A stretch of DNA of 64,000 nt from Flavobacterium sp. (GTDB taxonomy: Bacteria; Bacteroidota; Bacteroidia; Flavobacteriales; Flavobacteriaceae). The stretch is from assembly GCF_029945805.1 (NCBI RefSeq), contig NZ_JAQSDH010000038.1, positions 124,001-188,000 of the forward strand, given 5' to 3'. Shown piece by piece: positions 51,740-60,172 of this stretch. The stretch's first letter is position 1, and every line of letters starts with the position of its first letter. The notes beneath the pieces are model-generated. The model was not told where the DNA came from, made no database searches, and saw only the letters and a list, made by a program, of their open reading frames with translations. A program made the position numbers and the translations under genes.

Positions 51740-52216
51740 TTAGTCCCTAGAAATTTCTAAAACTTCAAATTGTAAAGTTCCATTTGGAACAGTAATCTCG
51801 GCAACTTCACCAACAGATTTTCCTAATAATCCTTTCCCAATAGGAGAAGTTACAGAAATTTTTCCGGTTTTCAAATCAGCTTCACTTTCAGCAACTAAAG
51901 TATATTTCAACTCCATGCCGTTGGCTTGATTTTTGATTTTTACGTGGGATAAAACCAAAACTTTAGAAACATCTAGATGTGTTTCATCAATAAGCCTTGC
52001 ATTAGAATGTACTTCTTCAAGTTTAGCAATTCTCATTTCAAGCATGCCCTGTGCCTCTTTAGCTGCATCATATTCGGCATTTTCAGACAAGTCACCTTTA
52101 TCTCTTGCTTCTGCTATGTCCTGAGAGGCTTTTGGGCGCATTACGCTTTTTAAATGATCTAATTCCTCTCTTAATTTTTTTAATCCTTCTGCCGTGTAGT
52201 AAGATACTGTGCTCAT
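51740..52216 (-). CDS. greA: Transcription elongation factor GreA
   Basis: 158 residues. The N-terminal coiled coil (YYTAEGLKKLREELDHLKSV, then AEARDKGDLSENAEYDAAKE with the acidic tip residues) and the C-terminal FKBP-like domain (KTGKISVTSPIGKGLLGKSV) are as in GreA. It stimulates transcript cleavage in backtracked RNA polymerase. A hairpin followed by T residues (52243-52264) lies in its leader, and the promoter is at 52272-52279. Confidence 0.96.
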   Translation of the reverse strand: MSTVSYYTAEGLKKLREELDHLKSVMRPKASQDIAEARDKGDLSENAEYDAAKEAQGMLEMRIAKLEEVHSNARLIDETHLDVSKVLVLSHVKIKNQANGMELKYTLVAESEADLKTGKISVTSPIGKGLLGKSVGEVAEITVPNGTLQFEVLEISRD

Positions 52217-52242
52217 GTTTTCCTCTTTTATATAAATAGAAA

Positions 52243-52264
52243 AAATCCCATAGGAACGGGATTT
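52243..52264 (-). terminator. Terminator-like hairpin in the greA leader
   Basis: On the minus strand AAATCCC pairs with GGGATTT (7 bp, eight-base loop) followed by TTTTC. It lies between the greA promoter (-7 at 52272-52279) and the ATG. No gene ends upstream on this strand, so it acts on the greA transcript itself, as an attenuator or a stabilising 5' stem. Confidence 0.65.
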
Positions 52265-52271
52265 CTTTTTG

Positions 52272-52301
52272 CAAAGATACTATTTTAATGTTATTTCAAA
52301 A
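52272..52301 (-). promoter_or_regulatory. greA promoter (-7 TATCTTTG, -33 TTTG)
   Basis: TATCTTTG (52272-52279, minus strand) is an exact match, with TTTG about 17 bases upstream. The expected start falls near 52265, right at the foot of the leader hairpin. Confidence 0.65.
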
Positions 52302-52377
52302 ATGTTGACGTAATTTAACGCTTGTCAAAGTTAATTAAATTAAATTTGTTTCGCTATAGTATTCGAAATAATTTAAT

Positions 52378-52797
52378 ATGAAAAAGATCTTCGTTTTTTT
52401 ACTGGCAATTCCAGTATTGTTCGCTTGTGATGGGGGAACTATAAATAATAACAACCCTAATATTCCGAATTATCCGGTGAATTTGTCGCTAAATCTTAAT
52501 TTACCACAGTACAGTAATCTGCAATTTCCAAGCAATCATATTGTAAATTACACACAAGGCGCAAGAGGAATTGTGGTTTTCAATGCCGGAAACAGCTTTG
52601 TTGCTTATGATTTGGCATGTCCAAACCAAACTTTCGATAGTTGCGGTTCACCAATGACTATCACCGGAATTGAAGCGAAATGTACGTGTGATAATAAAAT
52701 CTACAACTTGTTTTCCGGACAAAGTCCCGGAATGCAATACCCGATGAAACAATACCGCGTTCAAATGAGTGGCGGAAACTTAATGATATTCAATTAA
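52378..52797 (+). CDS. Small lipoprotein with degenerate Rieske-like pattern
   Basis: 139 residues with a lipobox signal (KIFVFLLAIPVLFACDGGT). The later part GIVVFNAGNSFVAYDLACPN, DSCGSPMTITGIEAKCTCDN resembles a Rieske-fold protein in which the paired Cys and His ligands are not intact: Cys residues remain but the expected His residues are absent. It may be a non-iron-sulphur relative. The role is unknown. It is divergent from greA. Confidence 0.65.
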   Translation: MKKIFVFLLAIPVLFACDGGTINNNNPNIPNYPVNLSLNLNLPQYSNLQFPSNHIVNYTQGARGIVVFNAGNSFVAYDLACPNQTFDSCGSPMTITGIEAKCTCDNKIYNLFSGQSPGMQYPMKQYRVQMSGGNLMIFN

Positions 52798-53398
52798 AAA
52801 AGTTCCTCATTTTTTAAATTTAGACCTACCTCAAAAAGTTAGACGCTATTTGGGGTATTTTTCATATGAGGAAAAGTTAAATATTGAGTAGTCTTAATCT
52901 ATATTTACTTCATGCTGAGTGTTACTTTATTTACAAAATAAAATCAATTAGAAATCTTTTTTGTAGTTAAAAAAATAATTCTATTTGCAACAGGAAATAG
53001 TGATTTAGCAACTTTTATAAGCACGATAATTTCTATATACTCTTCATGGAACTATTTTCTAAAAACTTTTAATTGTGCTTTTAAAAATGTTTAAAAGTCC
53101 TAATAATCAAATAAAATTAACATCTAGCACCATTGATGTTAGTGTTTAAACTTGCTTTAGCAAACACTATGCTACTTAGCAGAATTAACAACGAAGGTGT
53201 GTCAAAAACAATATAAAATTGTGTGTCATAGCCTAATGATGTTAGTATATAGCGGTAGTTTTAAAATAGAAATATATTTTTTAGATAGCTCATTATCAGA
53301 TAATAAATATGTGTTTATTTGTAAAATGTATAGAAAAACTGTACCTCAGTTTGAAATTATCTTAATATGTTTACACTATCATTTAAATACTATTAATT
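52798..53398. other. 600-base AT-rich gap with IS3-like end relic and hairpins
   Basis: No gene of plausible length was seen. The left part holds an apparent IS3-family end at 52822-52880 (separate entry). Further right are inverted repeats TAACATC/GATGTTA (53118-53141) and AGTGTTT/AAACACT (53141-53168), and TGATGTTAGT occurs twice. The region looks decayed. Confidence 0.6.
52822..52880 (+). mobile_element. Solo relic of an IS3-family left end
   Basis: CCTACCTCAAAAAGTTAGAC followed by GCTATTTGGGGTATTTTTCA and then ATG AGG AAA AGT closely resembles the left end and start of orfA of IS3-family elements common in Bacteroidota (orfA beginning MRKS). Here the frame stops at once with TAA. No transposase body or right end was found. 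Recognition is by recall of the family's end motif and needs a search. Confidence 0.5.
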
Positions 53399-54031
53399 AT
53401 GAAAAAAATAATTTTATTAACTCTTTTTTATTCCTCTATCGCGACAGCACAAAAAGAAGGTATTGTTTATCCTAAAGGGAAATGGTATTTTGGAGCTGAA
53501 ATAGGCACAAACAAAATTACTTCTTTTGAAGTTGGAGGTGATAAAACCTCATTTCAAGGCGGCGTTTTAGCAGAATATTACTTTGGCAAACAATGGAGTG
53601 TTGAAGGTAAAATTAAATATTTCAAAACTGGCGTATCCTTTAGGCAATCAAGTTCATGGTTAACTGATTCTTATTCGGGAGATTTTAAAGGTGATCAGAT
53701 AGCTTTTCCCATCGCTATTAAATGGGAATTTAGACTCTACAAAAACCTGAAAGGAAATTTGAAAACAGGATTAGTTCTAAATGTTGAAACGTATAGTTCT
53801 TATAAAAATTATTTTCCCGAACCCGAAAAAGATTTTAAAAAATTTAACTTGGGATTCATGTTAGGTTACGGACTAAATTATTTCATATCTGAAAAAAACG
53901 CAATCTTTATTGACTACGAAGGATATATAGGCGGTTCTAAAGGAGATGTGGAAACATTATTTGGAAATTCTTCAAAACCAACGCTAAACACACTATTTAA
54001 TCTAGGTTACAAACATCAGTTTAAATTTTAG
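53399..54031 (+). CDS. Outer-membrane beta-barrel-like secreted protein
   Basis: 210 residues with a signal peptide (KKIILLTLFYSSIATAQ). The chain alternates hydrophobic strands (KWYFGAEIGTNKITSFEVGG, FQGGVLAEYYFGKQWSVEGK) and ends in TLFNLGYKHQFKF with a C-terminal Phe, typical of small outer-membrane barrels (porin-family fold). It has no sorting domain. The gene stands next to a broken lipoprotein gene. Function is unknown. Confidence 0.78.
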   Translation: MKKIILLTLFYSSIATAQKEGIVYPKGKWYFGAEIGTNKITSFEVGGDKTSFQGGVLAEYYFGKQWSVEGKIKYFKTGVSFRQSSSWLTDSYSGDFKGDQIAFPIAIKWEFRLYKNLKGNLKTGLVLNVETYSSYKNYFPEPEKDFKKFNLGFMLGYGLNYFISEKNAIFIDYEGYIGGSKGDVETLFGNSSKPTLNTLFNLGYKHQFKF

Positions 54032-54043
54032 CACCAACACATT

Positions 54044-54653
54044 ATGAAACATTTTTTTTTATTCTTTTTTATCATGATACTTGCAGGATGCAGCACAGAT
54101 AGCAGTTCCTAGTGGCTGACTACAACCCGAAACTCAAACGGGCGCCAATACTTTTGGGTGTCTTATTGATGGAAAGCTACTATTGCCTAGAAGCGGTAAC
54201 AGCAGTTTAGTCTTTCCGTTATCAGGCGTAAGACTTTTTAGACGATATCAAGAGTTTAATTTTGATTATTATGAATTAGAAGTCATAGATTACATAAGCA
54301 ATTTAGGAGGGAGTTTTTTCTTCCACATGCACAATGCTCCTATGAATGGTATAGGAACTTATACTATTGACGAATCTACCGGAATGACGGATATAGATGG
54401 CTTTGAGCATAATTACATTCATCGCAATGTGTATGATAAACTCACAAATTCGTTTCAAAAATATGTTTCTTTTCCAAATTCAGGAAGTTTCACCATTACG
54501 AGACTATCTCAAAACCCACTAACAGGTACTATTATTTCTGGTACATTTAGTTGTAGAGTTAGAAATATTAACAATCCAAATGATGAAATAGAAATTACTA
54601 AAGGAAGATTTGATATTAACAGCTTAACAATAGCTGGGACCTATTTTCCTTAA
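54044..54653 (+). pseudogene. Frameshifted lipoprotein gene
   Basis: ATG 54044 starts a lipobox peptide MKHFFLFFFIMILAGCSTDS that meets TAG at 54110. The body resumes in another frame after a TGA at 54117 (PETQTGANTFGCLIDGKLLL) and runs to 54653 through VRLFRRYQEFNFDYYELEVI, DGFEHNYIHRN and GRFDINSLTIAGTYF. The two parts together give a normal-looking secreted lipoprotein of about 200 residues of the kind beginning with a GANTFGCL-DG segment. A change around 54104-54120 separates them. It is either a real pseudogene or an assembly error. Confidence 0.75.
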
Positions 54654-54732
54654 AACAAAAAAGGTTGCCTCGGCAAAGGCAACCCTAATTAATGATTAAC
54701 AAATAAATATTAACCAAAAAGCAAGCAAAATT

Positions 54733-55674
54733 ATGAAAAAATTATTTTTTCTAGCTATTGTAGCATTGTTTTTTAACAATGTTGTAGCACAGGATTTACC
54801 AAATCCAGACTATAATGAACTGGACAAAAAATTAACAGAGATTGATACTACAAAAATTAAAAGTGGTATTTTGTATGAAAGGACGATGCAACTTGCAAAC
54901 CTTTACAATTTTAATTTGTCAGACAGTCTAAATACTGCAGACTACAGTTATTTTAACAATCAATTTTAGAATTGTACAATGCGGGTAAAGCTAAGAAGTT
55001 TTTACACTCGAAAGTATTAGAAAAAATTGTTGATGAAAAAATTGAGTTTAAGGGTAAAAACGTTGTCCCCATTGGAATTATAAATACAGACTTCGATATT
55101 TTAAGTGATTGGGAAAATAGCGAATATAAGGGCGTAGTATTTGATTCTATTCAGAAAAAATATAATCAAATAATTGGAAATGAACCTTTTTATACTTTAC
55201 AGAGTGTTTATCTATCCAACTTGTAACAAAGATTTTGTATTCAAGGTAAAAGCCCGAAATGGTTGCGGTTGGTCAGATTGGTTTGAAGTAGTTTATACTA
55301 TGAATAACTGTTCGTCTGAATGTAGCGATCCATTTAATGGAATTGTAGGGAATAATTTTATACTTACGCCAAATCCTGTTTCAGAAGGATTGTTAAACAT
55401 TACAGTGAAATATGAGGCGCCATGGTTTACAACGATAAATAATAATCCTGTTGGTAACGTTCCAAGTTTAGATTTGGGTATCGGAAACTTAGTAACAAAT
55501 TATAATCCTATAGTTACAGTTACAATTTTTAACCAATCGGGGTCATTGCTTTTAACATTTCCAAATACTGCATTGCCAGAGTTATTAAATATTGGAAATT
55601 TACCACAAGGAACTTATTTAGTACTAATAGAATATCAAGGTCAATTAGAGAGCTACACTATAATTAAAGAATAA
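54733..55674 (+). pseudogene. Decayed T9SS-type secreted protein gene (two frame breaks)
   Basis: The N-terminal piece (signal peptide KKLFFLAIVALFFNNVVAQ; IDTTKIKSGILYERTMQLAN) stops at 54969. The next piece (LYNAGKAKKFLHSKVLEKIV) continues in a second frame to 55226, with the shift near the TTTT run at 54964-54967. The third piece (NKDFVFKVKARNGCGWSDWF, then GNNFILTPNPVSEGLLNITV and LPQGTYLVLIEYQGQLESYT) is in the first frame and ends in a T9SS sorting domain. Homologues with the DTTKIKSGILYER start are usually much longer, so an internal deletion is likely. Confidence 0.75.
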
Positions 55675-55678
55675 ATTT

Positions 55679-55718
55679 AAATTACGACGGCTTTCATTTT
55701 TGAAAGCCGTCGTAATTT
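55679..55718. terminator. Strong bidirectional terminator next to the thiamine-type receptor gene
   Basis: An 18-bp perfect stem (arms at 55679-55696 and 55701-55718, core ACGACGGCTTTCA) with a four-base loop and T runs on both strands. It ends the TonB receptor transcript and any rightward transcript from the decayed gene. Confidence 0.92.
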
Positions 55719-57908
55719 TTAGAATTTAATTGTTGCTCCAGCTAAAAAGTTGATTCCGGCCTGCGGATAATATCCTGCACCTTCAATAGTTGTTGTAACT
55801 CCAGGTGTTGAAAAATCATCATCGTAAGTATAGAAATAACCATTGGATTCGTACTGGTAATCAAATATGTTGTTCACCAATCCCGAGAATAGAATCGATT
55901 TTATTCCTTTATTAATGTTCCATAAATACGTGACATTAAAATCGTGAATGTTATACGCTTTCAAAACGGATGCTTCTGAATCAATATTTCCCATGAATTG
56001 TTTTCCGACGAACTTATTAAGGAAAGCCAGACTTAGATTTTTTATAGGTGAATAAGTTGTTGCATTTCCAGCGATAATAGTTGGTGAAAAAGCAATGTTG
56101 GTGTTGCCTAAATTCTGTAAAATGCCATCACGCTGAAAAAAGAAATCTTTATTCCTATTCTGACTCAAAGTAACATTAGGCTGAAAAGTCAGTTTTTCTA
56201 AGATTTTAGCAGCCGTTTCAATTTCAATTCCGTAACGATAACTGGCGCCGCTATTCGTAAAAATGGGTGAACCAACATCATTAAATGCGCCGGTTAAAAC
56301 CAATTGATCTTTGTATTGCATGTAAAAGGCATTCACATTTATAGCAGTATTTTTCGAATTGTATTTCCACCCGAATTCGTAATCGTACAACCTTTCTGGT
56401 TTAGCACTTCCGTTTTCATAATCATCGCGTCTTGGTTCTTTATTGGCGATTCCGGCGTAAGCGTAAAACGAATTTTTGGCGTTCAATTGATAACTCGCAC
56501 CCACTTTCGGATTGAAAAATCGGAATGTATCGTTCACATCGGCAAAATCTTCGCCAATTGCGGTGTAGAAAACCATTCGGTACTGCATATCCGCAAAAAA
56601 GTTAATTTTTCCGAATGTATGGGATGCTTTCGCATAGAGATTCACATCATCTTTATTTCCGTAATTATCATAATAACGTCGGTCTGCTGGAATATAAAAT
56701 TGCGTCCAAATTACCTTTCCAAAATGCGTTCCTAAATAACGGTTGGCTGCACCGCCGAAAAGAATATCTGTTTTGACAGCTTTATAATTCATTGAAAAAG
56801 TAGTTCCGAAAAAGTCGTTATCGAGCCATTTTTGTCGAACCAAATCAGCTATTGTGTTTCCTTGAAAATTCGGTAAATTGTATTCGGCTAAATCGGCATC
56901 TTCTCTAAACTGTTCGTAATATCCTTTGCCTAAAGTATAATGCAGCGCCACATTGGAACTCCATTTTTGACTCCATTTTTCGGACCAATGCAATTGAAAA
57001 TGATGCTGACGGTAATTATCAGTTTCGTTGTCGTAGAATTTTTCATTTCCATTTTCGTCAAAATAGAGCCCTGCCGAATTATAAGTTCGGTCATTTGCTA
57101 ATTTATCCGGATCTTCGAGTCCGTTCCAGGATTGGTATGTTTTTTCTTTTCCGCCAAAAAGTATGACTTTAATCTGAGTCGAATTTTTAACATAATTCAG
57201 ATTAAAAAAGTAACCAAACATCCTGCTTGAAGCTCTATCGATGTAACCATCGGATGCAATTTGTGAAATTCTTCCATTCATTTCAAAATGGTCGTGTAAA
57301 CCAGTACCGAAAGCTAAAGTGTGTTTCCTTGTTCCGAAACTTCCGCTAGAATTTGAAATTTCTGCATAGGCTTTTTCTTGAAAGGATTTGGTTTGCATGT
57401 TTAAACTAGCCCCAAAAGCTCCGGCACCATTCGTTGAAGTTCCAACGCCACGCTGTAACTGAATACTTTCTAATGAACTCGCAAAATCAGGCAAATTAAC
57501 AAAAAAAGTTCCTTGGCTTTCGCTGTCATTAAATGGAACGCCGTTCAGGGTTACATTAATTCTCGAACCATCGGTGCCGCGAACACGCATGTACGTATAA
57601 CCCACGCCATTTCCAGCATCTGTTGTGGTTACTACTGACGGCAAGTAATTAAGTAAGATTGGAATGTCTTGCCCTAGGTTTCGAGGAGCAAGTTCCTCTT
57701 TAGTCACATTCGTAAACGTAACTGGATTTTTTTTGCTGGCACGAACTCCAGAAACTAAAACTTCATCGAGCGGGTTGACTTTGGTGGTGTCCTGAATTTT
57801 TTCTTGCGAGAAAGAGGCAAGAGGCAAGAGGCAAGAGGCAAGAAAGCAAAGTATAATCTTTTTTCTTTGCTCTTTCTTCTTTTTTCTTTTTTTGAATAAA
57901 ATTTCCAT
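55719..57908 (-). CDS. TonB-dependent outer-membrane receptor under TPP riboswitch (thiamine-type)
   Basis: 729 residues. The N-terminus begins with a Lys-rich repeat-coded stretch, then a hydrophobic signal (IILCFLASCLLPLASFSQEK). The plug shows LDEVLVSGVRASKKNPVTFT, LGQDIPILLNYLPSVVTTTD, MRVRGTDGSRINVTLNGVPF and SLESIQLQRGVGTSTNGAGA; the barrel ends INFLAGATIKF. A TPP riboswitch lies in its leader, so the cargo is expected to be thiamine, its phosphates or a precursor. This matches the known Bacteroidota arrangement of THI-regulated receptors. The start codon lies in a hairpin (57907-57928), suggesting control of translation. Confidence 0.93.
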   Translation of the reverse strand: MEILFKKRKKKKEQRKKIILCFLASCLLPLASFSQEKIQDTTKVNPLDEVLVSGVRASKKNPVTFTNVTKEELAPRNLGQDIPILLNYLPSVVTTTDAGNGVGYTYMRVRGTDGSRINVTLNGVPFNDSESQGTFFVNLPDFASSLESIQLQRGVGTSTNGAGAFGASLNMQTKSFQEKAYAEISNSSGSFGTRKHTLAFGTGLHDHFEMNGRISQIASDGYIDRASSRMFGYFFNLNYVKNSTQIKVILFGGKEKTYQSWNGLEDPDKLANDRTYNSAGLYFDENGNEKFYDNETDNYRQHHFQLHWSEKWSQKWSSNVALHYTLGKGYYEQFREDADLAEYNLPNFQGNTIADLVRQKWLDNDFFGTTFSMNYKAVKTDILFGGAANRYLGTHFGKVIWTQFYIPADRRYYDNYGNKDDVNLYAKASHTFGKINFFADMQYRMVFYTAIGEDFADVNDTFRFFNPKVGASYQLNAKNSFYAYAGIANKEPRRDDYENGSAKPERLYDYEFGWKYNSKNTAINVNAFYMQYKDQLVLTGAFNDVGSPIFTNSGASYRYGIEIETAAKILEKLTFQPNVTLSQNRNKDFFFQRDGILQNLGNTNIAFSPTIIAGNATTYSPIKNLSLAFLNKFVGKQFMGNIDSEASVLKAYNIHDFNVTYLWNINKGIKSILFSGLVNNIFDYQYESNGYFYTYDDDFSTPGVTTTIEGAGYYPQAGINFLAGATIKF
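57813..57841. repeat. Tandem AAGAGGC heptamers within the receptor signal region
   Basis: Plus-strand AAGAGGC occurs about four times in a row, followed by AAGAAAGCAAAG. In the receptor frame it encodes part of CLLPLASFS. The same words occur in degenerate form near 47471-47487 in an intergenic gap. Confidence 0.7.
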
Positions 57909-57928
57909 TCGTAAAAAATGTTACGAAT
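57907..57928 (-). promoter_or_regulatory. Hairpin enclosing the receptor start codon
   Basis: ATTCGTAA pairs perfectly with TTACGAAT (8 bp, six-base loop). The distal arm includes the first two bases of the ATG at 57908. Such pairing could limit initiation when formed. Confidence 0.55.
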
Positions 57929-57976
57929 AAAAAGAGGTAATTATTCTTGGTTAAAAAATAAAAATGTTTGTTTCCT

Positions 57977-58009
57977 GTGACAAAGTCAGCGTGCACTCTG
58001 GTTTGTCAC
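57977..58009 (-). promoter_or_regulatory. Expression platform hairpin competing with the riboswitch P1 stem
   Basis: On the minus strand GTGACAAA (58009 to 58002) can pair with TTTGTCAC (57984 to 57977), with a partly paired interior (CAG/CTG). GTGAC is also the 3' strand of the aptamer's closing stem, so the two structures exclude each other. Confidence 0.6.
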
Positions 58010-58088
58010 TTTTCCTTAAACAGCATTACCTGTTCTAAGTTCATTGGGTATAATCTCAGCTCGTAATTTAGAGCACCCCTTTTGAGAC
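58005..58088 (-). ncRNA. TPP riboswitch (THI box) aptamer
   Basis: The minus strand shows the TPP core in order: GGGGTGC (58079 to 58073), GCTGAGA (58060 to 58054), ACCC (58049 to 58046), then AGAACAGGTAATGCTG with a following GGAAAAG. P1 can form from GTCTC (58088 to 58084) and GTGAC (58009 to 58005). The promoter -7 element TACATTTG ends at 58093, so the transcript begins with P1. The riboswitch binds thiamine pyrophosphate and controls the receptor gene downstream. Confidence 0.93.
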
Positions 58089-58092
58089 GGGA

Positions 58093-58122
58093 CAAATGTA
58101 AAAAAAACAATGGCAATGACAA
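58093..58122 (-). promoter_or_regulatory. Promoter of the riboswitch-receptor transcript
   Basis: Minus-strand TACATTTG (58093-58100) with a TTG 19 bases upstream (58120-58122) in a region of repeated ATTGCCATTG words. The expected start is just at the aptamer's first stem. Confidence 0.65.
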
Positions 58123-58179
58123 TGGCAATTTTAAAAAGTTAACACAATTGTTATTGAAATTGATTTCTGAAATTGAAAT

Positions 58180-58581
58180 TTAAAATTCAGGTTTTCTTCT
58201 GTTTTGCTTGATTACTGAAGTGTTTCTTTTTGCTTTGATTCGTTTTTCAATTACGGAACGTGGAACTTTCGTGACTTTTCGTTTTTTGGGAATAATTAAA
58301 GATTTTTTAATTAAATCGAGAAAACGTTTGATAACAATTGTTTTGTTTTTGAGTTGACTTCGGTCTTCGTCGCAGTTTAAAATCAGAAGGTTTTCAGAAG
58401 TTAGTTTGGATGCTAATTTATTTGATATCAATGCTTTTTCTTCTTCATTTAATGCTGAGGAAGCGTTTAAATCAAAAGTCAAAACAACTTTAGAGGAAAC
58501 TTTATTGACGTTTTGTCCACCAGCGCCAGAACTTCTAACGGCTTTAAAAGTTAATTCAGTTACTAATTTTTCAGTTTCCAT
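58180..58581 (-). CDS. arfB: Peptidyl-tRNA hydrolase-type ribosome rescue factor (ArfB/YaeJ)
   Basis: 133 residues. The catalytic GGQ motif is in SGAGGQNVNKVSSKV, and the C-terminus is a basic tail (KKRKVTKVPRSVIEKRIKAK, SVIKQNRRKPEF) that enters the mRNA channel of stalled ribosomes. It releases peptides on non-stop complexes. Its start overlaps the DUF4301 gene end by 11 bases, so it is translationally coupled. Confidence 0.94.
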   Translation of the reverse strand: METEKLVTELTFKAVRSSGAGGQNVNKVSSKVVLTFDLNASSALNEEEKALISNKLASKLTSENLLILNCDEDRSQLKNKTIVIKRFLDLIKKSLIIPKKRKVTKVPRSVIEKRIKAKRNTSVIKQNRRKPEF

Positions 58582-60172
58582 ATTGGGGCTGATGCGCAGG
58601 TTTTAAAAGATCATTAACCGTTTTTACAGGATTAAAAGTAACCAATGGAACTTCGACAAAAATCGTAATCCATTTGGCCATCGCGCCATTCCAAAGTCCA
58701 GGCAATTCATAGCCTTTTAAATCTTTGCCTTTGTTGTTTTTGTGGACAATAAAACCAGTGCTTTGATCAACAAACTGCGTTAAGTCGAATTTTTCACCTA
58801 GATAACTTTTAGTGGCACAAACCAAATCAACTGGATTAAAATGAGTGGCTTTCTTTAAGATTTGCTCTTGCTCTGAATTGTGAACATCAACCTGAGCGCT
58901 TTCTACAATTTGAAGCGATACATTTCCTTTATAGCTTCTTACCCAAAATGGTCCACCACCAGGTTCTCCCTCATTTTTTACCATCCCGCACACTCTTATT
59001 GGACGATTTAATTTATTTTTTATAAACTCTAATTTGTTGGCTAAAGTATATTTTTGGAAATCTTCAATCACATCAATGTTCAGCTTGCGCTCCATAAATT
59101 CGGTGATTTCTGGAATGGTATTTTCTTTTATTGTTTCGTTTTCAATCGTTTTCAAAATCCCGAAAATTTTTTGTTGCAAATCGAGTAGAATACCAGCCAA
59201 ACCTTTTTTATATAAAGTAATTTCTTGGATATGATTTTGAATTACGTTATCAATATTTTTGATAAAAAGCACATCAGCATCAAGATCATTTAGGTTTTTA
59301 ATTAGAGCGCCATGTCCGCCTGGACGGAAAACCAATTGATTGTTTTCATTACGGAAAGGCAGATTATTCGGCGCAACCGCAATGGTATCAGTGCTTTTGT
59401 CCTGATGAGAATAAGCAACATAAACGGTGGTTTTTGACTTGCGTTCTACTTTCTGCTTTACACTATCAATACTATTCTGAAACAACTTTTCGTGATGATC
59501 TGAAACAGTAAAATGTAGATTTGAAACCGAGTTAGCACTAGCATAAAAGACACATTCGTTAAGATGTTCTTCAGCTGGAGTTGCGATTTCTGTTTCGTAT
59601 CTGTGAAAATCTAAAACGCCTTTTGGTTTATTAGCAAAATCAAAGTACTCTGAAGACAACATTGTTTTAATGAAAAGATAGCTCTTTTCATGACTTTCTA
59701 ACGAGTAATAGTTTTCGTAAAGTTCTTTTAGCTTAGTTTTTATTTCCTCATAAAACGGAAACTTCTCAATTCCAGCTAAAAATATTGGAAGGTTTTTATC
59801 TTTTTTTCTATTAATGTAAGCGTTTACGGTTTCGTTTTCGTGATCAAAGTCATTCAGAAATTCACTAAGAAATTTAAACATTCTGCTTGCTGCGCCAGAA
59901 GCCGGAACAAACTTTTTTAGTTTCAATGCATCTTTTTTGGAGTCAAAATAATCAGCATATTCCTGAAATTCTGTAGTAGATAATTTTAAAATTCCGTCGT
60001 TTATAGTGGCCGGTCTTTCGAGTGTAATCTTCGGAATCCCGGATTTGAAAAGCAAAAGTTCTCCTTCGATTTTATCCAAAGCAATACCCAAAGGCTTGAT
60101 TTGTTCAAAATCTGCTTCGGTAAAACCGTATTTTTTTGCTAAATTGTCTTTTGTTGTAAAGTTTTCTTCCAT
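58571..60172 (-). CDS. DUF4301 family protein
   Basis: 533 residues. Conserved stretches include FVPASGAASRMFKFLSEFLN, RPGGHGALIKNLNDLDADVL and GEPGGGPFWVRSYKGNVSLQ, with a nucleotidyltransferase-like look (SGAASRM resembling a sugar-nucleotide binding loop), but no activity is known for the DUF4301 family. It overlaps pnuC by 34 bases and arfB by 11, all on one strand, so it is part of the pnuC-DUF4301-arfB operon. Confidence 0.85.
   Translation of the reverse strand: MEENFTTKDNLAKKYGFTEADFEQIKPLGIALDKIEGELLLFKSGIPKITLERPATINDGILKLSTTEFQEYADYFDSKKDALKLKKFVPASGAASRMFKFLSEFLNDFDHENETVNAYINRKKDKNLPIFLAGIEKFPFYEEIKTKLKELYENYYSLESHEKSYLFIKTMLSSEYFDFANKPKGVLDFHRYETEIATPAEEHLNECVFYASANSVSNLHFTVSDHHEKLFQNSIDSVKQKVERKSKTTVYVAYSHQDKSTDTIAVAPNNLPFRNENNQLVFRPGGHGALIKNLNDLDADVLFIKNIDNVIQNHIQEITLYKKGLAGILLDLQQKIFGILKTIENETIKENTIPEITEFMERKLNIDVIEDFQKYTLANKLEFIKNKLNRPIRVCGMVKNEGEPGGGPFWVRSYKGNVSLQIVESAQVDVHNSEQEQILKKATHFNPVDLVCATKSYLGEKFDLTQFVDQSTGFIVHKNNKGKDLKGYELPGLWNGAMAKWITIFVEVPLVTFNPVKTVNDLLKPAHQPQYGN

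Noticed and set aside
54663..54684. GGTTGCC/GGCAACC hairpin after the frameshifted lipoprotein gene
   Set aside because: The T run is on the minus strand, where no gene ends, so its role as a terminator is unclear. It was not listed as a terminator.
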